This document shows, in pieces, positions 34,901-45,231 of a stretch of 64,000 nt of DNA (its first letter is position 1; the number at the start of each line of letters is the position of its first letter). Source of the DNA: Symbiodinium microadriaticum (Eukaryota; Sar; Dinophyceae; Suessiales; Symbiodiniaceae); assembly GCA_001939145.1 (NCBI GenBank), contig LSRX01000433.1:444870-508869 (forward strand), given 5' to 3'. The notes beneath the pieces were generated by a model. The model was not told the origin of the DNA, searched no databases, and saw only the letters and a program-made list of their open reading frames with translations. A program made the position numbers and the translations under genes.

Positions 34901-37900
34901 TGCTCCTTCTTTCATGTGGGTAGTTCTAGGTCCCAAATATAGCACGGCACCCTCACAAAAAGGACCCTAAAAGGGACCCTACTTCAGAGAACTACCTATA
35001 TGCTAGAACCCCTGACGCTTCATAGCAGGGGACGACGAGCAAGCGCCTGTGGAAGCTCTCGGGTCTCTCTTTCGTGGCCTTGCCTGAGCCGTCTTTGCTA
35101 TTGGTAGCTTTGCACCGAGAAGTTCAAATCCCAAAGCCCAAAACCCCAAGACCCTGTGTGAGAGTCGAAACCCCTTCAATTGTCTGGCTCCTGGTATTTG
35201 GGGGTACAGAGCCAAACTATCTTATAAGGTTTACTGTGTAGTTGGGTGGGTGTCTGAGACATGGCTGTGGGATATTTTTTCACTTCAATGAGACCTCGAA
35301 CCACATCGAACCATCATGCCTCGCCTGGATTGTCCCGCCGAAACCCATTCCGAGTGACAAGACCACGGATTTCGGAGTGAAGGGGTTCCCTTAGTTGGGT
35401 TTGCTGGGTGTTCTATAAGGGTTTAAGCTGGAAGCCGTAAGTTCGTTTTGGCAATCGGGTTCTGAAGCTGTTGGGTTTAAACGGCCCTCTAGTTCTTTTG
35501 AGAAGAAGACCAAGCCCTGGCTTTCAAGGAGTTCGGCAAGGGGGTGTCGGGACTGTGGGGCCTACAAGCTATATAAACTGTCGCGAGGTCCCAAGTTGAA
35601 GTTGCAAGGATTCCATCGTCCCCTCCATTAAGGCACCGAAATGCGACCCTATGATTGCCAAGAGAAAGACCCTGATTCAACAATGCAAGACTCTAAGGAC
35701 GACGACCCCTGAAGTAGGGTTTCGGTCACTTTGGTAGAGAGTGAGGAAGGGCTACCCCGGCTTCACCGCCATCAAAGACCATGGACAGGCAGGCTGTGGT
35801 TCAGTGTTCACCTGGACACTCCACTGTCGTCCAATTTGGGGGGTTTAGGGTTTATAGGGTTTGACACTCAGAGTCCACTGCCAAAAGGGTTTGGGGGTTT
35901 CGGGTTTAGGGGTTTATTTTCAGAAGTGGCATCGCAGAGGAGATGTTAGGCGCAAACTTCAAAGCCTGTTCTCGCCGCCAAGCTGGGACCCTGATGAGCT
36001 AGCAGATCGAGTCTCAGAAGGGTCATTGTCCATCCTCGCATGAGGCTCACTGTGACCTCCCCTTCTGAGTGCTGCAACGTCTAAGGTCCCAAAGGCCGAA
36101 TGGTCTCAAGCCACAAACCCTAAACCGCCCACAAAACAGGACAAGGTCCAGCAAAAGCACCGAGAGGGGGAGGTGTGGCTTTCCCGGAAACTCAATGGTC
36201 CAGCCGTGAGGCGCAGAACTTGCTAGCTCTAGAATCCAATAGTGCTCAATGCACAGAATGTCACAAACCTTATAACCCCCCTATGTAGGAGCCTTAATAA
36301 TTAGAACGGGGCTTTAGGGTTCGGAGTTCCTCATTACAATCATAGTCGAATCTACCCAAAAACCCTTTAAGTCTTAAAGACGACTCTAAACCCTGAGCTT
36401 GAAACTCTGCAATGGGAAGTAGCGTTGCACAGCTAAGCCGTTAGTGCTCTCATTTCGGGGGCTCTAATCAAACCCTAAATCCTAAACCCTAAACCCTAGG
36501 GTTTAGGGTTTAGGGGTTATATTCCCTTATGATCAGATGTCACTGTGCAGGTGGTGTCCTGGGGCTTCATCGATCCTGATGTGCCCTTGCTGAAGTCTTC
36601 TCAAGTCGACGAAGGTGTATACACATGGGTCCAAGCCTTAAGCCCGAAATTCTTTCCCTGATGCTAGCACGTGGCCACGGATGGCCTGTGGTTGCTGGCC
36701 ATTGTGGTGCGAGGTAGTGTAGGTATAGGTCGAGGTTTGGATGTTTTGAGTCTAGCGGTTTCAGACTAATGCATCTCAGTGTGAGAAGTGTCTTGAACGT
36801 GGCAGCAAGGGTCCAGCTAGTAGCCCCCAAACCCCAAACTCGACAGAAGCCCGAACTAACGAAAGTCCTAAGCCGCAGGAAGGCGACATGTTCTCTCGAA
36901 TGTCTCAGCCTCAGCCCTGCAACCAGCTTTTTGAACGGCCATTGGGTCAGCAACTGGGTCGCGCCGAAAGCACCAACTCGATCCAAAAGCACCATGAGCT
37001 AGAAACCTGGGGAGATACCACCATGTGACGCGGCTGTCGCAAAAATCCTGGTGGCATGCTGCTGCACAGCTCAGCTGGAAGCCCAGTATAGTCATCCCCC
37101 AACCAAGGATAGGTTAGGTATGGCCAACTCCTGCTCCTGACACGCTGGGACTTTCACTTTAGGATGCTAGGGTATCGAATTTGAGGGATCCGGTTCTATG
37201 CTTCCGGAAAGAAGGAGGGCCGGGGACTTGCAGTCGGGCTTTAGGATTCTGGAATTGGGGCTTAAGTCGGGTCCCGGGCTGGTTTGCGGGTCGAGGCCCG
37301 TGTGCGACGACAGTTTCGATGGCGATGCAAGGTGCACCTTCCCGGGCTGGATCAGGAAGAAGGCTTCTACGGAACCGGACTCTCCGACGTCAAGGAGCAA
37401 GCCTGGGATTCAGCGACAATTCTGGGTGTCAACTACTTGGGAACCCATGGTTCCTTGGTCCGTAGCGACTGTAGCATACAACTTCGAATCGCAGGAATAA
37501 CGATCCAGAATCTCCGGAGCCTGAATTAGAGGGTATTCCTTCAGGCAGGCCTCCTTCCTCAGGGATCCCTCATTCACGGATTTCGGAGTCCCAGGCCATG
37601 CAGCTGCGTTGGTGAGATTATCTTCTGAGAGAGTTCACACTTGATCTGGGTTTCTGAGGTTTGCGGGATGTTGCCTTCGGCGCCAGGCATCTTCCATGCC
37701 CGGGTTCCGATGGAGTTTAGGGCTTCGGGTTTCCGGGCATTCAAGCTACGGGTAGTGTACCCAGACACCCTAAACCCTAAACCCAGACTCCCAAAGACTT
37801 AAGCCAACCTCGAGGCCCCCACACGAAGCCCAAGGCCCTCGCAATTAGACCAACTTCTGTCGTAGGGCCTCCACCGGTCAAGAGTTACTGCTTAGCTTAG

Positions 37901-39525
37901 ACTCTGCAGCACGGAAGAAACTGATTACGTGACATACATGTGGCTCAGGACGAGCTCTACATTCAACTAGCGACATGACTCCAGGAAAATATTCGATGTG
38001 TTTCCGAACGGAGAAGGCACGTCCCTACTTCTGAACTCGTTGGGAGCAATCGCACTGTGCAGGAACTGCGAATGATGGGTGACTCATGGGCCGCGATAGG
38101 CTCTGATGGGCGCATCAAGACTTGGGGATACCTGGAGCAAAGGTTCGCAAGAATGGTCTCAATACGTTCTTTGCTGATTCGGCCAAGTTTCGCACATGTT
38201 GGCTTGTTTGTGCGCGTGCGTCATAATCCCGGAGTATTTTGCAGTCCGAGGAAACTCCAGATCATTCGACATCAGTCTCCCAAATCCCTTCATACTGATG
38301 ACTGCCAGGAGGGTGGGTAGACTTAGTATGTAGTTGTTTTACAGGCTTATTATTAAGCATCAAAAGCTCAGTAAGGATCCCTTTTATCCCTTTTAGGGTA
38401 CTTAAAACTCTACGTATCACCTACTTACTAAGACCCCCGACCCTCCAAGTGTGACAGTGATCCTCCAAGTACGTAGCTGCAGACAGAAGCTCCTCACTGA
38501 CCCCTCCACTTTGACCCGGGGTTGAAGTGTGGGTTTAGGGTTTAGGGTTTAGGATAGAAATGCCCGCACAGGTTTGCTTGCCTTACCCTGCTCATGCTGC
38601 CTACCCATGAGCCGACTGTTCATAATTGCCCAAACAACGTAGGAGTTCACTCATGGGGAGACGGTCGTTAACATGCTTGCGACAACTTCTAGAGATCGTA
38701 AGAGTCATTTGGAGGATGGTGGGCTCATGCATGATCCAGGCTTGAGGTTAGGCACGGTCACTGATGCCACCGTTGCCACTACAATTACAAGTACCACCGC
38801 CACCTCTACCGCTACCGCTACCACTACCACTACCACCCGCCATCAGCTGTCGTTCTTCTTGCCTGATACCTTCCTACCCTCTATGTCACATAAAACCGCC
38901 CCCCGGAAGCCGGCAAACTGAGTAGCATCAAATCCGAGGATACACCGGCGACCGGCAGAAGCAGTATCGACTCCACGCACTGCGGGGCGTGAAGCGCATC
39001 ATTCACAACGAAAGCAACGCATGGGCAGCCATCACCAACGAAGCCGTGGCTACACAAGGGACACGGGTTGGGTGGAATATGGATATAATCCGATATAGTT
39101 TGGTAGCCAAGGGCCCAAAACTTCAACCTCGACCACGAAGCTCAAAAGCATTGGGCGGCAATCAGCTTGTTCTCCGGTTTTCGCAGAGCTAGCAGTGGAG
39201 TCATTAAGGTTCACACCACGGCATTAATGTTCACACCACGGCCCATCCCTGAGCACCTGTCGGATTGGGGTGCCCGCGATCTCCAGTCTTCGGTGGTGGG
39301 GTTTCCGGTTGATCCCGGGACAAGACCCCCAAGCATATAGATACAGCACGCTTTGCCTGTACCGTACGCGGTGGCTACGGAGCCTTGATAGAGCTAATGG
39401 GTGCTCCCGACGACAAGAGTTAGATACACATGTTGAGACTGAGTTTGTTGATCGGTCTATGAAGCAGTATCCCCCCCAAGCCCTGAACCACCACAACTTA
39501 TAACATGAAAAATACTCTATCTGAT

Positions 39526-39564
<39 letters not shown>

Positions 39565-39792
39565 CACATGCGTTGATACTCCAACCCTTGGTCTTAATCC
39601 TTGGAAGCCCCATACACCCTAAAAGCAAACCCTTAACCCTTAATAACTGAAACCCCAAACCTTAGGACGGTTCGGTCGCCACCTGGGGTGAGCCCTGCTC
39701 GGGCGGGGACAGCCGATCGGTGAAGAGGCGTCTGAAGCCCGGGCCAATATCCGGGAGTTTAGGGGTCGGGAGTTTGACGGTTCAGGGTTTTC

Positions 39793-39825
<33 letters not shown>

Positions 39826-42800
39826 ATTATATATAATTATATATATATATATATATATCTGTGTGTGTGTGTTTGTGTGTGTACACCCGATACACATGTG
39901 TATTCCTCTTGTCATTATCATTGTCTCATGTTTGTCATTTCTTTATATTTCAAACATTCAAAGGCATCCTATAGCGCCGGAAGGCAGCCTAAAGCCTTTC
40001 GGGCTTACTGGGCTTCTTCGAGTAGACTATGTTGTCTAAAGGCTTTGAGGTTGAATGCACGGGGATGCTGCAAACGTGAAGTTCGAGGCCACAAGCCTCC
40101 CAACCCTAAACCCTATGAACCCCTTATAAATCCTGAACCCCTAAACCCCATAAACCCCTTAAAAACCCTGAACCCCTAAACCCTCAACCCCCTATAAATC
40201 CCAGAACCCCTGAAACCCTCAACCTTGCCTCCCAGACCAAGGAAGAAGGTGGAGCTAAACCCTCAACCCCTATAAATCTCTTAACCCCTGAAACCCTCAA
40301 CCTTAGACCAAGGAAGAAGGTTGAGCACATCCAAACATCGGGCAGCGCTTTTGCCGCGCTCCGCGCGGATGGTGGTGTGGTGACTTGGGGAGTCCAAGAC
40401 CAAGGCCTGTGGTGGGCTCCTTTAAGGGCTCTACAAGGGTACTGTAAGGGATTAGTATGGGCGTTGGAGTTTAGGGCTTATAGGGCTTAGGGTTTGTAGG
40501 GGCTTCAGGGTTTTAGGTTGAAGCGTTCAGGGTTTAGGGGGGATTTGGTGTGCTACGCTATGGGCTTCAAGCACTTGCCTGCTTGAGCTGCAGGTTCGGA
40601 GCAGCTATTGAGTTAACCGATTCTTGCAACAGATGCATCTGCAGTTGCTCGTGCCTTGGGTATACATCCCTGTACAGCAAACTCCTAAGCTTCGCCGGGT
40701 TCGCCAAGCTGTAAGAAACTGCTTGGAGGGACATTTAGTAAGTAATTAGGCAATAAGCAGCCTTATAAGCACCCCCAAGAGTAAAGCTTTAGTTTCAAGT
40801 CTCTTTGCGAGGGTGTATTTTACTTCCCTTCTTAGGGCTCGGTCTAGAAATCTGACGTGCGCACTGTTACAACGGCCTGAGGTTTTGTTGCCGATCATGC
40901 ATATGGCTGCGATTATTCTTTTATCCGTAGAGCAATCAGTGCTTAAAAAGGGGCTTAAATGATTACCAAAACTGTAGGGTTCTCTACTATTACTAATAGT
41001 TATACTAAACCCCAAACCCTAAACCCGTTCACTGAGAGAGTGTATGCCCTGCACATCGTCCTTCCCAATTTAGGGTGCTTGAATTTGGCTAAGACCGAAA
41101 ACTGGTTTGGTGCTGAACTTGCATCCTGTAGTCAACAGTCTGTCCTGCCAACTTACCCTGCAATGCGGGCTCGTCCTTGCTATGTAGGAGGGAAAAAAAC
41201 CCATTCCAGGTTTATCAGTCTTACATGGTTCCGGTCGTACAGTCGGAGCTTGGAGCTCTCTAGGCGTGACGGAATTATGTGGAGCCTTGCCTGCCTGGTG
41301 CGAGAGTGAGAGTCGAAGCCCATTCCAATCATTATAAGGCCCCTACATCACCCAAAGGCGGCTTAGTCTGAGGTTTCTGGGGCTGGGAGAGCTTTTGCTT
41401 TTCACTATACTTACTCATACCTGGACCCTAAAGAACCTACCTTTTTAGGATTTTAGGGTTCCTTATTATGATTTCTTTATATAAGTCCTTAAACAGGTAG
41501 GCTATTTGGGGTTGAGGTAATTACATAACGACAAAGGAGCCTCAAACCCTATTCTAGCCATTAAGGGCCCGTCTTTGCAGGTGGCAACAGCACAGCCGTG
41601 CAGAGGTATCTGACGAACGTCACGGAGATCCAGGCATTCCCACCGCTTTCTGCACTGCGATGCGTAGAAAGTTTAGGGCTTACAGGGTTTAGGTATATAC
41701 ATATAATACACACAGACATATATATATATATATACACATATATATATATATATAGATACAGGTTTAGGGCTTAGGACCCTGAAGCCCTGACGTCAAGAGC
41801 CTGGGGTTTAGAATGGGTTGACGAGTAGCTTGCCGCGTCACCGGAGCACCCTTCAGTTTAAAGTTGGAGTTGCAGCTTTCTGCGAAGCGGTCAGGCATCC
41901 TGTGCGGCTTTCGCTGCGCTGCGAGCGGATGGGACTGTTGTAACCTGGGGCAAGAGCCTTCGTCCTTTTAAATAGGGCTATTTTTCAACAAGTGAAGCTC
42001 CAAGTAAGATTTGCTGTTACTAGTGACTAGCTCTTTTGCTCTATGATGCTCAATAAAAAACCCGATTTCGTAGTGCAGGGAGCCTGCAAGTAGTGACGCC
42101 CCCTTTGCAAGAAGTAGCTTCCAATCCCCGAGATTCAGGCTTAGGGATTTACGTATGACTGTCGGCTTCTACAGTGTCCTGCATCATGTCTGCCTTTTTG
42201 ACTTGTTCATCTTAGAGAACTCCAACCCGGAACCCGCCTCCCCTGAGAGTACGTCTGATCTGTCCGAGGAAAAATCATGGTGGAGACTGTTCTGCTGTTC
42301 AGGAGCAGCTCCACGACGTCACCTGCATTCAGGCGCGGGGACCTGCGGCTGCATCCCTGCATCCTAACCAGCGAAAAATCTGGGCCGTAAGCCCTAGACA
42401 CCACCTAGACCCTAGAATCCCCTAGACTGTAGCGTTTTTTGGATTAACCTATTCTATGGATAGCATCCAATAGTAAGCGACTAAGGCCAGCAAACAAAGG
42501 CATTACGATTTACAGTGTAGGTACGCTGTATGCCCGAGAAGCCCTACGTGCTAAGGGGATTTGAGCAACTCTTGGGTTGATGCCGTGCTCAACTGCTCAG
42601 AATGCCTACACGGTTTAGGGTCTTGGGAACCTGGAATGTTGCGACTTCTCTCACTTATCTTGTTATCCTCACAACAAATAAGCTGAACTTGAGGCTAGCC
42701 GACGAAGAAGACCTAGAAAGGTTTAGGGGATGTAGGGTTTATCTTTGGGACTATTTTTAGGCTTGCGTAGATTCCATGCCGCGGCAAAAGCATGGAGGCG

Positions 42801-43412
42801 CATCATTGGAGACCTACTTGTGCTCGCAAGGCCCCAAGCTAAGCCCTGAAATCCCCTAAGCCCTAAACCCCTCCCCTCCCCTCCCCTCCCCTCCCCCAAA
42901 CCCTAAGGCCCTTGAGCCCTAGACAGAAAACCTGGCCATCCTCAGACCAGTATGCCCACTTTCAGGCTTCCTTGGGTGCCTTCGCTGCTATTCGCTCGGA
43001 TGGCTCTGTAGTGACGTGGGGCCGGCTGGCCTGCAAGAAGTGTTTAAGCATGTTTCTTCTTTTTCGGGTTTGTGTTGTTTTTTTTAATGACCTCCTTCCT
43101 CGCTTTTGTGCTGGTCCTCTACAGCTTCTGCGAGGGGTTGACGAGGTGTTAGGAGGGCTGTCAGGCTGTAGTTGCTTCATTTTGAACTTAGAAAAAGATA
43201 GATCACAAGACTTGGGACTTGGGGGTTAGACTGAAGGGCCTTGGTGTTTAGGGCTTCGGGGTTTAAGGCTCCTCTTGTGGGTTCGGTTCAGGGGACTACG
43301 GGCTTTCCGGGGTGTAGCTTTCAGGATCCTCCCGCAGCAGCTTTAAGATGGAGGTCCTCCATCTCTCGGCGGCAACAGCTCCCGTGTGAAAGAGCAGCTG
43401 GGAAGATCGAAG
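31236..43412 (+). CDS. large ubiquitin-like/RCC1-repeat protein gene
   Basis: A multi-exon gene encoding an N-terminal ubiquitin-like domain followed by many repeats of the RCC1/HERC type. The repeat consensus visible here is V..IQA...AFAALRADGSVVTWG....GGDSS.V...L, about 50 residues per unit. RCC1-type repeats fold as beta-propeller blades and usually bind proteins; no catalytic domain is visible. The exon groups are listed in the next entries. Introns hold telomere-like tracts, microsatellites and foldback elements; most donors are GC. The first coding exon lies upstream of 31236 and was not found, and no stop was found after 43412. The stretch 34.7-38.0 kb is degenerate, so the gene may be partly decayed or have diverged blades. 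It shares its ubiquitin-like/repeat plan with the ankyrin gene at 16 kb. Confidence 0.85.
31745..32025. repeat. (CT)n microsatellite in an intron
   Basis: CT-rich tract with CGCT and ATCGATCG interruptions inside the second intron of the RCC1-repeat gene. The Leu/Ser ORFs over it are artefacts. Confidence 0.9.
32217..34703 (+). CDS. RCC1-like repeat exons, first cluster
   Basis: Exons 32217-32378, 32599-32705, 33242-33335, 33891-33977 and 34668-34703. Junction phases match and rebuild repeats such as SAFACIRADGSVVTWGDQFE, VTWGNPEFGGDSSTVQ, ALRQDGTVETWGMPHLGGDC and DAAFAALRADGSVVTWG. Donors are GT, GC, GC, GC. The end of the last exon is unclear: the following bases look like a repeat core with small indels. 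Confidence 0.85.
33664..33850. repeat. MITE-like element with inverted GTACTATATTGGGG ends
   Basis: 14-bp perfect inverted arms at 33672-33685 and 33827-33840. The right half is related to 34921-34999 (inverted) and 29944-30004, and the left half to 51740-51818. Lies in an RCC1-gene intron. Confidence 0.7.
34921..35000. repeat. copy of the 33.7-kb repeat, opposite orientation
   Basis: Shares AGGACCCTAAAAGGGACCCT and AGAGAACTACC blocks with the reverse complement of 33778-33848. Confidence 0.7.
35738..37024 (+). CDS. degenerate RCC1-like exons
   Basis: Weaker pieces: 35738-35815 (GYPGFTAIKDHGQ, then GSVFTW), 36551-36613 (VVSWGFIDPDVPLLKSSQVD), 36668-36713 (HVATDGLWLLAIVV) and a 22-nt microexon 37003-37024 (TWGDTTM). 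Positions within the repeat are recognisable, but some joins need indels. Another piece near 35945 reads DVRRKLQSL. Confidence 0.45.
36481..36514. repeat. head-to-head telomere-type palindrome
   Basis: A 34-bp perfect palindrome: CCTAAACCCTAAACCCT meets its reverse complement with no spacer. Confidence 0.9.
38063..39736 (+). CDS. RCC1-like repeat exons, second cluster
   Basis: Exons 38063-38142, 38245-38312, 38643-38663, 38939-39042 and 39666-39736. All phases match. They read GDSWAAIGSDGRIKTWGYLE, KLQIIRHQSPKSLHTDDCQE, GVHSWGD, LHALRGVKRIIHNESNAWAA and DGSVATWGEPCSGGDSRSVK. The 38643 exon is only 21 nt. The first three donors are GT and the last two GC. Confidence 0.8.
38316..38433. repeat. 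imperfect foldback element
   Basis: Starts TAGACTTAGTATGTAG and ends CTACTTACTAAGAC, an imperfect inverted pair around AT-rich sequence. Similar ends occur in the 2408-2500 element. It lies in an RCC1-gene intron. Confidence 0.5.
39523..39862. repeat. TA and CT microsatellites flanking an RCC1 exon
   Basis: (TA)n at about 39523-39560, then (CT)n(TA)n at 39790-39862, on either side of the exon 39666-39736. Confidence 0.85.
40206..40326. repeat. duplicated acceptor region
   Basis: CCCCTGAAACCCTCAACCTT plus AGACCAAGGAAGAAGGT occurs at about 40206-40250 and again at 40285-40321. The second copy carries the acceptor of the exon at 40313. Confidence 0.75.
40313..43412 (+). CDS. RCC1-like repeat exons, third cluster
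   Basis: Exons 40313-40404, 41581-41633, 41895-41949, 42303-42332, 42966-43020 and 43354-43412. They read GSAFAALRADGGVVTWGVQD, GGNSTAVQRYLTNVTEIQ, ASCAAFAALRADGTVVTWG, EQLHDVTCIQ, GAFAAIRSDGSVVTWG and PPSLGGNSSRVKEQL. Donors are GC throughout. A linking exon between 41949 and 42303 was not found. Confidence 0.8.
41166..41326. repeat. dispersed repeat, most complete copy
   Basis: Begins with the GCTCGTCCTTGCTATGTAGG block (also near 3479 and 10081) and ends with GTGCGAGAGTGAGAGTCGAA (also near 33162, 35155 and 48050). Lies in an RCC1-gene intron. Confidence 0.6.
41697..41757. repeat. TA microsatellite
   Basis: TATATA/CACATA run within the intron after the 41581 exon. Confidence 0.85.
42866..42896. 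repeat. (CCCCT)n tandem repeat
   Basis: Six short CCCCT-type units next to CCCTAAA sequence. Confidence 0.85.
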
Positions 43413-44047
43413 GCTCGGCGGTTAGGGCTTGGGCTTTAGGGTATTAGGGTTTTAGGGTTTAGGATTTAGGGATGGGATTTAGCCGCTAGGGTTTAGGGAA
43501 TCGGGTTTAGGGATAGGGGTGAACCGGGGTTGGTTTCAGGGAAGGGTTCCATTCTTTATTCTATATACTTTAGGGTTGTCATTGTCGGGCTTCGTTGTTT
43601 TTGGATTTGGGTACTTCAAGGCTTCAGGTTTCAGGTTTCGTGACGTGTCGTTTCCGAACCTAGGCCGCAGGCTTTAGGTTGTAGGGCCTAGGGCGATTTA
43701 AGGTTTAGGAAACGAGCGGCTCTGCTGCTGCACATTGCTGGGGTGGTGATCACCTGAAGAAGAAGATTATGTTAAGTATGACGATGATGTTGACCCTGAT
43801 GGCGACGGTAATGGTGATGCTTTTTACCTTGCATAGTGTGGCAGATGTTTTGTTGTCCTCGCTGCCATGGCAATGCCCTTTCATGCAGGGCTCCCATATC
43901 AGTTGGAAGGCTGGTGCCGGTAGGCAGTTCGTACGCAGGGAAGAACGCGACGAGGGAACGAGAGAGACAGAGAGAGGCCTTAATTGGCGCAATACCTTCC
44001 CGAACAACATCGCAGACATAGAGTGTTTACAGGAGTAGTGTGCCACC
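43413..44047. other. intron or spacer with TTTAGGG-type tracts
   Basis: Degenerate TTTAGGG units fill about 43430-43700. No further RCC1 exon or stop was found. Acceptor-like AGs at 44029-44039 precede the next start codon. Confidence 0.5.
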
Positions 44048-44359
44048 ATGTCTTCAGGTTCCGAAAGAAACCCTACTGCCCCAGGGCCTCCTCAAGCCCC
44101 AAAGCAGCAAGCTCCCCCTGAGGCGGATGATGAAGCCGAGGCCCGGGCCCGCGCGAAAGCGCGAGCTGCGGCCAAGGCCAAGGCCAAAGCGCGAGCTCGG
44201 GCCCGGCTCGCAGAGGCGAAAGAGGCGGAACGGCTGAAGCTTGCGAAGGCCAAGGCCAAGGCGAAGGCCAAGGCGAAAGCCAAGGCTAAGCCCAAGCCCA
44301 AAGCGAAAGCAAAAGCCAAAGCAAAGGCCAAGGTCTTGAAGAAGCCGTCCAAAAAGTAG
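44048..44359 (+). CDS. small Lys/Ala-rich basic protein
   Basis: An intact 103-residue ORF from an ATG in good context (GCCACCATGT) to TAG. Residues 1-30 are Pro/Gln/Glu-rich (MSSGSERNPTAPGPPQAPKQ); the rest is Ala/Arg/Lys with a long KA-repeat tail ending LKKPSKK. This resembles the tails of histone H1 or basic chromatin proteins; I infer nucleic-acid binding from charge alone. No globular domain is visible. An AG shortly upstream could accept the spliced leader. The repetitive code (GCCAAGGCC) means slippage is likely, so the length may vary between strains. Confidence 0.65.
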   Translation: MSSGSERNPTAPGPPQAPKQQAPPEADDEAEARARAKARAAAKAKAKARARARLAEAKEAERLKLAKAKAKAKAKAKAKAKPKPKAKAKAKAKAKVLKKPSKK

Positions 44360-44596
44360 CCTGGAGTCTACCGTTGTTGCTGTTGTGACTGTTCTTATTG
44401 TTAGGCTTGTGCAGCGAAATTGCCGCGCAAACGCCTGCTGCTGCTTCTGTACAGCATCGGTCCAGTCCATCGTTCCATCGCCTGCAGCCAGTCATGCTGT
44501 ATTCGTAGACCCCCACTATGGATTCACTAGATGTCAGTGATATGTGCGCATTGATGGCAACTTACCCGTGTGGAAGCTTTGGTTTGGCTTCGCTAG

Positions 44597-44779
44597 ATGG
44601 CTGTCAAACTTGCATGGCTGGCGGCAGTGCCTCTGGCCCAATGCTGTGTGGGCCTGGGCTGTGATTTGCTTGCGGTAGCAGGAGTTTCAATGACTACCCA
44701 GACAGTCCAAACACAGCAGCCCTCACGAGATTTCTCAGAGTCAAAAAATTGCCTCGATTGCAGTGCCAGAGAAGACGAT
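44597..44779 (+). CDS. first exon with signal-peptide-like start
   Basis: The ATG at 44597 directly follows an AG (CTTCGCTAG), a suitable leader acceptor. The peptide starts MAVKLAWLAAVPLAQCCVGL, a plausible signal peptide, and continues to NCLDCSAREDD, where a consensus GTAAGT donor begins at 44780 in phase 0. The downstream exons at 45178 and 46066 join in phase. Possibly a secreted or membrane protein; family not recognised. Confidence 0.5.
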
Positions 44780-45052
44780 GTAAGTCAAAAGTCGCACTTT
44801 CCTGTGACCAGAAGGTTTGTGGATCTTCGATCCCTACCTGTAGGCATCCCGAAACCCCCTATGGGCCTCGGCTCCTGTTCTGGATTCTCTAGTTTCCATC
44901 CCTAGCCTTCACTCAAGTAGCTAAGCGCAGGTCACTTGGACCCATAGAACCATAATTATATATGAGCCTTATGGGCACAAACCCTCCACACGCCAAGCAA
45001 TCCCTGAATCCCCAGCCCCTCAACCTGATACCCGAGATCCTCAACCCTAGAG

Positions 45053-45231
45053 ATGGGTCGTCGAGTGAATCTGGTCATTGTGTCGTTTCCAGACCTTTCC
45101 CGGGGGAGTCCGAAAGTGAGCGTCAAAAGACCCTCAGTGCTAACATCGAGCACCAGGAACACCCCGCGACTTCACAGGTGTTGGCGGACGGTCTTTGGTC
45201 CATGGCCGTCACCCGCACCCTGCCGAACCAG
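45053..45231 (+). CDS. candidate exons downstream of the signal-peptide exon
   Basis: 45053-45115 (MGRRVNLVIVSFPDLSRGSP) ends at a GTGAGC donor. 45178-45231 (VLADGLWSMAVTRTLPNQ) follows AG and ends at a GT; it resembles the RCC1-gene piece at 36668 (VATDGLWLLAIVV). Phase 0 joins allow either the exon at 44597 or the one at 45053 to precede it. Confidence 0.35.
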
